This document shows, one piece after another, positions 50,397 through 58,840 of a stretch of 64,000 bases of DNA. Each line of letters begins with the position of its first letter. Position 1 is the first letter of the stretch. Under the pieces are notes generated by a model. It searched no databases and was not told the origin of the DNA. It saw nothing but the letters and a program-made list of their open reading frames with translations. This stretch comes from Oscillospiraceae bacterium. GTDB lineage: Bacteria > Bacillota > Clostridia > Oscillospirales > Ruminococcaceae. The position numbers and the translations under genes are program-made. The stretch is from assembly GCA_017396665.1 (NCBI GenBank), contig JAFQLH010000077.1:24805-88804 (forward strand), given 5' to 3'.

Positions 50397-50425
50397 ATGC
50401 TAACACGTTTTTTGTCCGTTGTCAA
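50397..50425 (-). promoter_or_regulatory. Promoter of the sigma-like gene pair
   Basis: Minus strand TTGACA (complement 50420-50425), 17 bases, TAGCAT (complement 50397-50402). Confidence 0.65.
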
Positions 50426-50475
50426 CACTTGGAAGGCTTTGGGGAATTTTTTTGGACAGCGAGGACTTTTTTCTA

Positions 50476-50504
50476 TTGAAATTGAGGGGCGGTTATGTTA
50501 TAAT
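50476..50504 (+). promoter_or_regulatory. Promoter of the DUF896-WYL-repeat protein run
   Basis: TTGAAA (50476-50481), 17 bases, TATAAT (50499-50504), 32 bases before the ATG. Confidence 0.82.
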
Positions 50505-50536
50505 AACTGTATGTATAATATTTGAGGAGCATTGAT

Positions 50537-50749
50537 ATGGACCAGAAGAAAATAGACAGAATTTCAGAGCTTACGAGAATTTCAAGAGAGCGTGAGCTGA
50601 CCGCTGAGGAGCAGGCTGAAAGACAGGCGCTTCGCAACGAGTACAGACAGGCTTTTGTCGGAAATCTCTCCTCACAGCTTGAAGGAATCACAATAAAGCA
50701 GCCCGACGGCACGCTCATAAATGTCCGTGACCGCAAAAAGCAGGGCTAA
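50537..50749 (+). CDS. DUF896 domain protein (YnzC-like)
   Basis: 70 residues. KKIDRISELTRISRERELTAEEQAERQALRNEYRQAF is the family hallmark, followed by a short tail ending VRDRKKQG. The B. subtilis relative YnzC is a small cytoplasmic helical protein with links to the SOS operon. ATG at 50537 follows GAGGAGC; the 15-base longer frame starts on the ribosome site. First of three same-strand genes. Confidence 0.88.
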   Translation: MDQKKIDRISELTRISRERELTAEEQAERQALRNEYRQAFVGNLSSQLEGITIKQPDGTLINVRDRKKQG

Positions 50750-50782
50750 TAGCTTTCTATCACACAGAAGGGACGTATTTGT

Positions 50783-51769
50783 ATGGCAAGTCAGGCAAAG
50801 CAGAAAAACAAGCTTCTTGTACTAAAGAGCATTTTTGAACAGCACACAGACGAAGACCACGACCTCACCGTTCAGGAAATTATAGGTCTGCTCTCAGAAA
50901 GACGCATCGACGCTGAGAGAAAAACTGTTTATGACGACATCGCTACCTTGCAGGATTTCGGTATGGACATTGTTGTTTCAAGACGCGGGCACTCAAACGC
51001 ATACTATCTTGCTTCACGTCCGTTCCAGACTGAAGAGCTGTTCATACTTTCTGACGCAGTTGCTTCGAGCAGATTTCTCACAAAGAAGAAGTCAAACGAG
51101 CTTATCGGAAAGCTTCAGAATCTTACGAGCAAGCACATTGCACCAAAGCTTTCCAGAGAGGTTTTTGTAAACAGCAGAGTCAAGGCTTTCAACGAGAGCA
51201 TTTACTACAACATAAACGACATTCACGAGGCTATCAAGTCTGACAAGAAGATTACCTTCAAGTACTACTATTACGACCTTGAAAGACGCAAGAAGCTCAG
51301 ACACAGCGGTTATGTATACAAGGTATCGCCTCTTCATCTTACCTGGGAAGAGGACAAGTACTACCTCATCTGCTACTGCGAAAAGCACGAGGACATTTCA
51401 AGATACCGCATTGACAGAATGGAGAGGGTAAACATCACCGACGAAAAGCGTGACGTGCTTTCGCCTGAAGCTACTGCAAAGGCAAAGTCTCAGCTTTCTG
51501 TTTACAGCATGTTCGGCGGTGAGGAAAAGGCTGTTACAATAGAGTTTCACAAGTCGCTTATGGACTCGGTTGTTGACAGGTTCGGTGCGACAGTTGCTTC
51601 GAGACCGACCTCTGAGGACACCTTCAAGATAACGGTTGACATTCAGATTTCTCCGCCGTTCTGGGGCTGGCTGTTCCAGTTCGGTGAAAAGGCAAGGATT
51701 CTTGCGCCAAACGATGTAAAAGAGCTTGCTAAAACACAGCTAAATAAGATAACTTCACTTTACGATTAA
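50783..51769 (+). CDS. WYL domain transcriptional regulator
   Basis: A 328-residue protein. The N-terminal winged helix (KSIFEQHTDEDHDLTVQEIIGLLSERRI, with YDDIATLQDFGMDI) is of the HTH_11 type. The central WYL domain covers about residues 140-220 (KKITFKYYYYDLERRKKLR, then PLHLTWEEDKYYLICY), and a WCX-like tail follows. WYL domains bind ligands such as nucleic acids or nucleotides in known regulators. It may control the adjoining wall-binding repeat gene, 23 bases downstream; this is inferred from position. Confidence 0.9.
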   Translation: MASQAKQKNKLLVLKSIFEQHTDEDHDLTVQEIIGLLSERRIDAERKTVYDDIATLQDFGMDIVVSRRGHSNAYYLASRPFQTEELFILSDAVASSRFLTKKKSNELIGKLQNLTSKHIAPKLSREVFVNSRVKAFNESIYYNINDIHEAIKSDKKITFKYYYYDLERRKKLRHSGYVYKVSPLHLTWEEDKYYLICYCEKHEDISRYRIDRMERVNITDEKRDVLSPEATAKAKSQLSVYSMFGGEEKAVTIEFHKSLMDSVVDRFGATVASRPTSEDTFKITVDIQISPPFWGWLFQFGEKARILAPNDVKELAKTQLNKITSLYD

Positions 51770-51792
51770 TATTCTACGGAAGGCACTAACCT

Positions 51793-53493
51793 ATGATAAG
51801 CAAAAAACAAAAGGTTATTATCGCCCTCGTAAGCATTGTCTGCACGCTTCTTGTCGGTGCAGGCTTCGGGGGTTATATTTACTACAAGCAGCAGCTTGCA
51901 CCGGGCTGGCACTCGTCGGCTTCGGGGACATACTATGTTGTTTCAAAGGACGGACAGAAGGCTACAGGTATGTACAGCATTGATGGCAAGGAGTATCTCT
52001 TTGACAATGACGGCTACATACTGACAGGCTGGCAGACCTACGAGGACAACAAATACTACACCTCTGCTAACGGAGTTGTTCAGAAGGGTGTTGTATCAAT
52101 CGGCGGAAAGAGCTACTGCTTCAACGAGGACACCGGCGTATTCTATTCCGGCATTGTAGAGATTGACGGGGTATCGTTCATATTTGACGAATACGGCTTT
52201 ACCGAGGCGGGCTTTGCTACCGTTGACGGAAAAGACCGCTACTACAACTCAAACGGCTCGTATGTTACAGGCTGGGTAATGATTGACGGCAAGGAATACT
52301 ACTTCGGAAAAGACGGCGACCTTGCTCAGGGCTTTACTACAACGCCTGAGGGACGCTTCTACTTCACAGAGGGCGGCGGTTATCTCAAGGGCTTGCAGGA
52401 GCTTGACGGTGAGACATATCTTTTCAGCGACAGCGGGGCTATGGTTACCGGCTGGTACTCGGACGATGAGGGCAACTATTACTACTACGCAAACGACGGA
52501 AAACGAATCGTCGGAGAGCTTTATCTCGGTGACGAGGCGTATCTGTTCGGTGAAGACGGGGTAATGTACACGGGCTGGATTAAAATCGGCAAGTACAAGT
52601 ACTACTACGGAAGCGACGGAGTAAAGTGCTTCGGCTGGACTGAGATAGGCGGTCAGAAATACTACTTCGACCCTGAAAGCGGCATTGCGTACAGGGGCTT
52701 CAAGACAATTGAAGGAGACAAGTATTACTTCGGAAGTGACTACGTTCTTCGCACAGGCTGGCAGGAAATCGACGGAAAGACCTACTACTTGGGTCTTAGC
52801 GGAAAGATGGTTACAGGTCTTGCGGAGATTGAAAACGGTCTTTGCTACTTTGATGAAAACGGCGTTGCTCAGACAGGCCGAATAAACGTAAACGGAAAGA
52901 CCTATATTTTTGACGAGGAGACCTTCAGGGCAAGGCACGAGTGGTACACAGAAACCGACGAAAACACCGGCGAGACCAAGACCTACTACTATGATGACAA
53001 CTTCCAGGCGGTAAAGGGCATTGCAGAAATCGGTGACTACAAGTACTACTTTGACGAAAACGGCGTTCAGCAGGTCGGCTTTGTCAAGCTCGGTGCTCAC
53101 ACACACTACTTCGACGAGAAGACAGGCATTATGGCTGTCGGTGTTTACAAGGCACAGGACAAGTGGTATTACTTCAACACCCACGGTCAGATGGTTAAAA
53201 ACCGCTGGATAAAGACCGATGACGGCATATACTACTTCACCGCTGACGGCTCTGCTCCGCCAAGCGGTTACTACACAATCGACGGCATCGACTTCAGATT
53301 CACAAAGAAGGGCTTCCTGCTCGAAGGCTGGTACGAACAAAACGGTAAGAAGTTCTACTTCGTTGAGGGTATCAAGTCTGTCGGCTGGAAAACTATCGAC
53401 GGCGCTAAGTATTACTTCAACGAGAACGGAAAAATGCTCACCGATACCGTTGTCGACGGCGTAACCCTCGGCTCAGACGGAAAAGCAATATAA
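51793..53493 (+). CDS. Membrane-anchored protein of cell-wall-binding (choline-binding-type) repeats
   Basis: A 566-residue protein. An N-terminal membrane helix (VIIALVSIVCTLLVGAGFGGYIYY) is followed by more than twenty repeats of about 20 residues of the CW_binding_1 type, with motifs like TGWxxxxGKxYYF and GxMxTG. No catalytic domain is present. The uncleaved anchor suggests a type II membrane protein whose whole extracellular part is a repeat solenoid. It could hold wall polymers, teichoic acid choline or glucans; glucan-binding proteins use the same repeat. A hairpin element starts two bases after the stop codon. Confidence 0.88.
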   Translation: MISKKQKVIIALVSIVCTLLVGAGFGGYIYYKQQLAPGWHSSASGTYYVVSKDGQKATGMYSIDGKEYLFDNDGYILTGWQTYEDNKYYTSANGVVQKGVVSIGGKSYCFNEDTGVFYSGIVEIDGVSFIFDEYGFTEAGFATVDGKDRYYNSNGSYVTGWVMIDGKEYYFGKDGDLAQGFTTTPEGRFYFTEGGGYLKGLQELDGETYLFSDSGAMVTGWYSDDEGNYYYYANDGKRIVGELYLGDEAYLFGEDGVMYTGWIKIGKYKYYYGSDGVKCFGWTEIGGQKYYFDPESGIAYRGFKTIEGDKYYFGSDYVLRTGWQEIDGKTYYLGLSGKMVTGLAEIENGLCYFDENGVAQTGRINVNGKTYIFDEETFRARHEWYTETDENTGETKTYYYDDNFQAVKGIAEIGDYKYYFDENGVQQVGFVKLGAHTHYFDEKTGIMAVGVYKAQDKWYYFNTHGQMVKNRWIKTDDGIYYFTADGSAPPSGYYTIDGIDFRFTKKGFLLEGWYEQNGKKFYFVEGIKSVGWKTIDGAKYYFNENGKMLTDTVVDGVTLGSDGKAI

Positions 53494-53495
53494 TC

Positions 53496-53792
53496 CCCTC
53501 TCATATGGGTAATGCTTTACAGAGGTTTATATGCATTTTTGGGGGAAACCTTTCTGAAGAAAGTTTGTCCCCCAAGCCCCCTTACAAAGACTTTTAATAT
53601 GATTTCAGCCCCATAGGGTGTACATCACAAGACAGAGAATTTTAAATCAGTTCTCTTCCGGTGCATACCCTATGGGGCTGAAATTTATAACAAAAGTTTT
53701 AGGAAAGGAGTTTGAGGAATAACCCTTTTTCAAAAGGGTTTTCCTCAAGAGTACATACAATACTTCTGTAAAGCACTACTCACATGGGAGGG
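53496..53792. repeat. Dispersed hairpin element, copy 3
   Basis: 297 bp with the longest outer stem: about 31 positions starting CCCTCTCATATGGGTAATGC and ending CATGGGAGGG, with only two mismatches and three G-U pairs. The core palindrome (53603-53683) has the same orientation as in copy 1. It fills the whole gap between convergent genes, two bases after one stop codon and directly against the other. Confidence 0.9.
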
Positions 53793-54338
53793 TTATTTAC
53801 TATTTGGGGTGAGTGGGGTACAGACGAGGACATCTCCGTCGATATCTATGACCTTGATAATGGTACCTGACTCCATTGGTTCGCCGTCTGCTGAAATTGC
53901 GTAGGCTTCGATGGTATCTCCGAAGGCATCGACGCTGACGCAGCCCTTTGATGTATCCGACTCGATTGGTTTAAACACGACGCCTGTTCTACCGATAGCG
54001 ATACGGTAGTCAGTTTTAGGGCGTCTTATTTTCTTTGTTCTTCCGAAGATAAGGAGCACGAGGAAGACATAGACGATAATGATAATAATCGAGACCGGGT
54101 ACGCCATATACCATCTGATTCCGTTTTTTATAAACAGGAGTGTCAGCACGCAGAACAGGAAAAGTGAGCTCATGGCGGTGAGCACCGAGAACGACTGTCC
54201 TCTTTTGCGGCTTATTCCTCTTTCGTAGCGTTCGCATTTTTCTATACACAGTGTGACAGCGAACACGACGCCTGACACGACTGCGACAAAGAACAGAAAC
54301 TGCTCATATCTTGTCAGTGAAAGGTAATAATCTATCAT
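53793..54338 (-). CDS. NfeD-like membrane protein
   Basis: 181 residues. Three membrane segments (FLFFVAVVSGVVFAVTLCI; VLTAMSSLFLFCVLTLLF; YPVSIIIIIVYVFLVLLIF) are followed by a cytosolic beta-barrel of the NfeD C-terminal OB type (IGRTGVVFKPIESD, then MESGTIIKVIDIDGDVLVCTPL). Relatives partner with stomatin/flotillin proteins in membrane domain organisation. No such partner is in the window. GGGAGG precedes the ATG. It follows the ABC exporter genes on the other side of a gap too short for a promoter search to be telling. Confidence 0.75.
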   Translation of the reverse strand: MIDYYLSLTRYEQFLFFVAVVSGVVFAVTLCIEKCERYERGISRKRGQSFSVLTAMSSLFLFCVLTLLFIKNGIRWYMAYPVSIIIIIVYVFLVLLIFGRTKKIRRPKTDYRIAIGRTGVVFKPIESDTSKGCVSVDAFGDTIEAYAISADGEPMESGTIIKVIDIDGDVLVCTPLTPNSK

Positions 54339-54359
54339 TTCGATGCTCCTCCCTTCTTA

Positions 54360-55913
54360 TCAGCTTACGGCAAACTGGCTGTTATACAGCTCACTATAGA
54401 ATCCGCCCTTTTGCAGGAGCTCTTCGTGAGTTCCCTGCTCTATGATATTGCCGTTTTTCATAACGAGTATAACATCCGCCTCACGGATGGTTGACAGTCT
54501 GTGTGCAACGATAAAGCTTGTTCTTCCCTGCATCATTTTAGCGAAGGCTCTCTGGATACGCTGTTCGGTTCTTGTGTCTATCGACGAGGTTGCCTCATCC
54601 AAGATAAGCATAGGCGGGAGTCTTAGCATTACTCTTGCGATACAGAGAAGCTGTTTTTCGCCCTGCGACAAAATTCCGTCGTCAGACAAAACTGTATTAT
54701 AGCCGTTTGGAAGTCTTTTTATAAAGCTGTGGCAATGCGCCGCCTTAGCTGCTGCAACGATTTCGTCCCGGGTCGCCTCCGGACAGCCGTAGGCGATGTT
54801 CTCCCATACCGTTGCGGTTTTTAGCCATGTTTCCTGGAGAACCATTCCGTACGCACCTCTGAGCGAGCTGCGCTTAATATCGTTTATCGGAATTTCCGAC
54901 ACTCTTATTTCGCCCTTGTCGCAGTCATAGAAACGCATAAGCAGATTTATGACTGTTGTTTTTCCGCAGCCTGTCGGGCCAACGATTGCGACTCTTTGTC
55001 CCTTGTCAACAGAGAGATTGAAGTTCTCGATAAGCTTGACATCGGGGTTATATGAGAAGGACACGTTAACAGCATCCACACTTCCGTCTACGCTCCGGAG
55101 CACCTTTGCGTCGGGCTTGTCTGGAGTCTGCTCCATTTCGTCCATTACAGAGAAGAGTCTGTCGGCACTTGCCATAGCACTTTGAAGCTCTGTAATTACT
55201 CCTGAAATTTCATTGAACGGCTTTGTATACTGGTTTGCGTAGCTCAGGAAGCAAGAGAGCTGACCTACTGTAATACCGCCTGTTGCGATTGCTGAAAACG
55301 CTCCGACAATTCCGACCGCTGTATAAACAAGGTTGTTTACAAATCGGGTTGAAGGGTTTACAAGTGACGAGAAGAAGAGTGCCTTCACGCCGACATTCTC
55401 GTAGCGCTTGTTGATGTCGTCAAAGTGCTCACAGCTTTCGTCCTCCTGTGAGAATGCTGTAACGGTCTTTATACCGCCGAGCATTTCGTTTACATAGCCT
55501 GTCATTTCGCCTCTCACAACCGACTGCGATTTAAAGAGGTTGAAGGTACGCTTTGAAAGGAATCTTGCGACAAAGAGTGAAAGCGGTGTTGCGATAACAA
55601 CAACGAGAGTAATCTTCACATTTATAGTGAGCATGAACACGATTGTTGCGATGATTGTAACTATACCCGTAAAGAACTGCGAGAAGCCGAGCAGGAGTCC
55701 GTCACAGACAGCCTCGGCATCGGAGATTATACGGCTGACAACGTCACCGTGAGGTGTTCTGTCGATGAACGATAGCGGAAGATGCTCGAGCTTTTCAAAG
55801 CAGTCGTTTCGCATTTGTCTTATAACGCTGTAGGAAATCTTGTTTGTAAGCACTGTCATTATCCATTGGAAGAGTGCCGCTAAGCCTGCTACTACGCCGA
55901 GCTTGATTAACAC
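54360..55913 (-). CDS. ABC exporter subunit, C-terminal 517 residues after an in-frame stop
   Basis: Holds most of the membrane domain and an intact ATPase: Walker A VGPTGCGKTT, signature LSQGEKQLLCIARVML, Walker B MLILDEATSSID with the catalytic glutamate, and H-loop VAHRLST. The frame is continuous with the small ORF at 55926-56123 except for TAG at 55926-55928. The GTG used here as a start has no good ribosome site. The protein is probably one 588-codon gene interrupted by an amber codon; it is a pseudogene unless the codon is suppressed or is a sequencing error. Confidence 0.8.
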   Translation of the reverse strand: MLIKLGVVAGLAALFQWIMTVLTNKISYSVIRQMRNDCFEKLEHLPLSFIDRTPHGDVVSRIISDAEAVCDGLLLGFSQFFTGIVTIIATIVFMLTINVKITLVVVIATPLSLFVARFLSKRTFNLFKSQSVVRGEMTGYVNEMLGGIKTVTAFSQEDESCEHFDDINKRYENVGVKALFFSSLVNPSTRFVNNLVYTAVGIVGAFSAIATGGITVGQLSCFLSYANQYTKPFNEISGVITELQSAMASADRLFSVMDEMEQTPDKPDAKVLRSVDGSVDAVNVSFSYNPDVKLIENFNLSVDKGQRVAIVGPTGCGKTTVINLLMRFYDCDKGEIRVSEIPINDIKRSSLRGAYGMVLQETWLKTATVWENIAYGCPEATRDEIVAAAKAAHCHSFIKRLPNGYNTVLSDDGILSQGEKQLLCIARVMLRLPPMLILDEATSSIDTRTEQRIQRAFAKMMQGRTSFIVAHRLSTIREADVILVMKNGNIIEQGTHEELLQKGGFYSELYNSQFAVS

Positions 55914-55925
55914 CTCTTTGAGTGC

Positions 55926-56123
55926 CTAGAAGCTTACATTTCCCTTGTCTATGATGCAGTCAACTGCGTCACCGATTAAAAGCGGTGCATAGAGGGTACA
56001 GATAACCGACGCTGCCGCACATATTATCGAGGCTGCAAGCAGCAGTCTGTACGGCTTTACATATGATAAAAGTCTTGGGAGAGTATCTTTTGACGCTCTC
56101 TTTTTTATCTTTTCTGAACTCAT
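55926..56123 (-). CDS. ABC exporter subunit, N-terminal 65 residues ending at TAG
   Basis: MSSEKIKKRASKDTLPRLLSYVKPYR followed by the first membrane helix (LLLAASIICAAASVICTLYAPLLIG) is the normal start of an ABC exporter half. The frame stops at TAG (55926-55928) and resumes at ALKEVLIKLGVVAGL with no shift. The ATG overlaps the stop of the partner exporter gene as ATGA, so translation is coupled. See the downstream fragment. Confidence 0.8.
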   Translation of the reverse strand: MSSEKIKKRASKDTLPRLLSYVKPYRLLLAASIICAAASVICTLYAPLLIGDAVDCIIDKGNVSF

Positions 56124-57859
56124 ACTGCGTCGCCCCCTTCCTTTTCAGAAAGCTGCGACTGGCAGATTTCCCTGTATATTTCACAGCTCTGCATAAGCTC
56201 GCTGTGGCTGCCGAGTCCGACGCACTCGCCGTCGTCGATAACAAGTATTTTATCTGCATTCTTGATAGTTGCGGCTCTTTGTGAAACTATAATAACTGCA
56301 CACTCATACGGGAGCTGTGAGACAGCCTTTCTGAGCTTTGCATCGGTTGCCATATCGAGTGCTGAAGCAGAGTCGTCGAGGATAAGTATATGAGGCTTTT
56401 TAACGAGGGCTCTTGCGATAGTAAGACGCTGACGCTGACCGCCTGAGAGGTTCTTTCCGCCCTGTGCAATCATCTCATCAAGTCCGCCCTGCTTTGCTCT
56501 CACGAACTCCTCAGCCTGTGCAAGAGTGAGCGCCTCCCACACCTGCTCGTCGGTTGCGTTCTCGTTGCCCCACTTGATGTTATCTCTTATTGTACCTGAG
56601 AAAAGCTGAGCCTTCTGAGGAACGACGCCTATTTTATCTCTGAGGGTATCAAACTTATATTCTTTTACGTTGACGCCGTCAATAAGTACCTCGCCCTTTG
56701 TTGCGTCATAGAAACGCGGGATAAGGTTTACGAGGGTTGATTTTCCCGAACCTGTACCGCCGATGATACCGAGTGTCTGCCCTGCCTCAAGCTTAAAGCT
56801 TATATCTGAAACTGCGTTTTCGTCTGACGACTCATACGCAAAGCTTACGTTTTTAAGCTCTACTGCACAGGCGTCCTTAACGCCCTGTGTATCGCTTGCG
56901 TTATCGTCTGTTACAGATGCCTTGACCTCGAGCATATCCGCAACTCTTGCGGCAGAGGCTGTTCCCTTTGTAACGATAACGATAAGGTTTGCAAAGGCAA
57001 CAAGTGCGAGGAGAATCTGTGTCATATAGCTGACTAAGGCGATGAGATTTCCCTGTGTCAAATCGCCGACATTTACGCTCAGTCCGCCGCACCATATAAT
57101 AACTATGATTGCGGCATAGACTATAACATAGGTTATAGGGTTTAAGAGGGCTGAAATTTTACCGACAGCAAGCTGGCTTCTTTCGAGCTTTTCAGTTTCG
57201 TCAAAGAAGCGTTTTTCCTCTCTGTCCTGGGCGGAAAAGGCTCTTATTACTCTTGCGCCCGAGAGGTTTTCTCTTACTGACAGGGTTACGCTGTCGAGAT
57301 TTTTCTGAATCTGCTTGTACTTTGGCAGACTTGCGTGCATAATAAAGTATATTGCGGCGGAAAGCAGCGGAGTTGCGACAAGGAAGATAAGCGTCAGCTT
57401 TACGTTTATGGTAAGCGACATAATAATTGAGCCGACAACTATAAATGGTGCTCTCATAAAGAGTCTTAAAAACATATTGACGGCAGACTGTGCGAGGTTG
57501 ATATCAGAGGTCAGTCTGTTTATTAAAGTTGACGCACCCGTCTTGTCTATTTCTGCATAGGAGAGCTTTGTGAAGTGTCGGTAGAGGTCACTTCTGAGGG
57601 CTGTACCGAAGCCGAAGGATGCCTTTGCGGCAAAATACTGGGCAGTAAGTGCGCAGGCAAGTCCCAGAACTCCGAACAGCACCAGCACCGCACCTCGTTT
57701 TAATATATACTCCTTGTCTCCGTTTGCGACACCGACGTCGATAATCTGTGCCATAATCACCGGAACAAGAAGCTCGAACACCGCTTCGATAAACTTGAAA
57801 AGCGGAGCTATGACGCTCTGTGCCTTGTTATTCCGAAGATACTTTAAAAGTCGTAGCAA
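56120..57859 (-). CDS. ABC exporter subunit with degenerate ATP site partner residue
   Basis: A 579-residue half-transporter: six membrane helices (residues about 1-310) and an ATPase domain. Walker A IGGTGSGKST, signature LSGGQRQRLTIARAL, Walker B ILILDDSASALD. The usual catalytic glutamate is aspartate, as in one half of heterodimeric exporters such as BmrCD/LmrCD. The other half, encoded next (and interrupted by TAG), has the standard glutamate. Together they would form a drug or lipid exporter; substrate unknown. Confidence 0.9.
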   Translation of the reverse strand: MLRLLKYLRNNKAQSVIAPLFKFIEAVFELLVPVIMAQIIDVGVANGDKEYILKRGAVLVLFGVLGLACALTAQYFAAKASFGFGTALRSDLYRHFTKLSYAEIDKTGASTLINRLTSDINLAQSAVNMFLRLFMRAPFIVVGSIIMSLTINVKLTLIFLVATPLLSAAIYFIMHASLPKYKQIQKNLDSVTLSVRENLSGARVIRAFSAQDREEKRFFDETEKLERSQLAVGKISALLNPITYVIVYAAIIVIIWCGGLSVNVGDLTQGNLIALVSYMTQILLALVAFANLIVIVTKGTASAARVADMLEVKASVTDDNASDTQGVKDACAVELKNVSFAYESSDENAVSDISFKLEAGQTLGIIGGTGSGKSTLVNLIPRFYDATKGEVLIDGVNVKEYKFDTLRDKIGVVPQKAQLFSGTIRDNIKWGNENATDEQVWEALTLAQAEEFVRAKQGGLDEMIAQGGKNLSGGQRQRLTIARALVKKPHILILDDSASALDMATDAKLRKAVSQLPYECAVIIVSQRAATIKNADKILVIDDGECVGLGSHSELMQSCEIYREICQSQLSEKEGGDAV

Positions 57860-57877
57860 GCTATTCTTCCTTCCTTC

Positions 57878-57906
57878 TTGAAATAGTTTCTTAAATATGA
57901 TAAAAT
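57878..57906 (+). promoter_or_regulatory. Promoter of the PAP2 gene
   Basis: TTGAAA (57878-57883), 17 bases, TAAAAT (57901-57906), 30 bases before the ATG. Confidence 0.78.
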
Positions 57907-57936
57907 AGATGTAATCTTATTTTTGGGGGAACAACG

Positions 57937-58479
57937 ATGGATTTTATTCAGTCTGTTGACAATGCCGTAGTTGATTTTATGCTGGGCTTGCAAAATCAGT
58001 TTCTGACAGGCTTTTTCACCTTCTTCACCGTAATCAGCGAAAAGGGCATACTGTGGATTGCGATTGCGATTTTGCTTCTCATTAACAAAAAGACCAGAAA
58101 AATCGGTGCTGTATACTCGCTTTCACTGGCTATTGGCTTTAGTCTTTCCGAGCTTCTCATAAAGGACCTTGTGATGCGTGAGCGTCCGTTTATTGCAAAC
58201 GGTGACATAAAGCTTCTCATATCCGCACCGTCGGGCTACTCCTTCCCGTCGAGCCACTCGGCTTCGTCGTTTGCGAGCGCTGTTTCGCTTTTCCTGTGTG
58301 ACAGACGTATGGGCAGGTCGGCACTGGTTGTAGCATTTCTGATTGCTTTGTCGAGAGTATACTTTACTGTACACTATCTGACAGACGTACTTGGCGGAAT
58401 AACGCTTGGCACTGTGTCAGCAATTCTTATATACCTTATTATAAAAAAGGCGACCTCAAGGGAAAAGGCTAAGGCTTAG
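57937..58479 (+). CDS. PAP2 superfamily membrane phosphatase
   Basis: 180 residues with about five membrane helices. All three acid-phosphatase motifs are present: KDLVMRERP (KxxxxxxRP), PSSHS in place of PSGH, and SRVYFTVHYLTD (SRxxxxxHxxxD). It probably removes phosphate from phosphatidic acid, phosphatidylglycerol phosphate or undecaprenyl pyrophosphate on the outer face. GGGGGA precedes the ATG. Its stop codon overlaps that of the opposite gene by four bases. Confidence 0.9.
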   Translation: MDFIQSVDNAVVDFMLGLQNQFLTGFFTFFTVISEKGILWIAIAILLLINKKTRKIGAVYSLSLAIGFSLSELLIKDLVMRERPFIANGDIKLLISAPSGYSFPSSHSASSFASAVSLFLCDRRMGRSALVVAFLIALSRVYFTVHYLTDVLGGITLGTVSAILIYLIIKKATSREKAKA

Positions 58480-58826
58480 CCCTCGATATACATTCCGACC
58501 TTTGACAGAAGCTTTTGTAATGTTTTGAAATTAAGCTCGAAAAACTCTGATGTTTTTTCGGGCTTTTCGTTTACATAAAAGCAAAGCTGTATTTTAGACT
58601 GCGAATAGTCCTCGCTGTAATACAGAAACGCTTCGATAAAGCGTACCTTTGTTGCGTAGTAATTCACGGGGACAAGCTTCCCTGCAATCTCTGAATTCTC
58701 CCTCATCTGCGGTAAAAGCTCGTCGGGGCTTATATAATTTACGTTTATTTTCTTGAGTCTGACATCGTCACGCAATGTGAACGGGTCAGGCTTTTCCTTT
58801 TTTGAAAAGAGTCCGAAAAGTCCCAT
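58476..58826 (-). CDS. Uncharacterised small protein
   Basis: 116 residues starting MGLFGLFSKKEKPDPFTLRDDVRLKK, with a mixed alpha/beta body (KVRFIEAFLYYSEDYSQSKIQLCFYVNEK). No signal peptide or membrane span, although the N-terminus MGLFGLF-KK is amphipathic. No family recognised. It is the third gene of a run with the GNAT and ABM genes, 14 bases after the GNAT stop. Confidence 0.65.
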   Translation of the reverse strand: MGLFGLFSKKEKPDPFTLRDDVRLKKINVNYISPDELLPQMRENSEIAGKLVPVNYYATKVRFIEAFLYYSEDYSQSKIQLCFYVNEKPEKTSEFFELNFKTLQKLLSKVGMYIEG

Positions 58827-58840
58827 AATGCCACCTCTTA

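Noticed and set aside
52249-53340. 363-residue minus-strand frame
   Set aside because: Antisense of the repetitive wall-binding protein; the openness follows from repeat codon bias.
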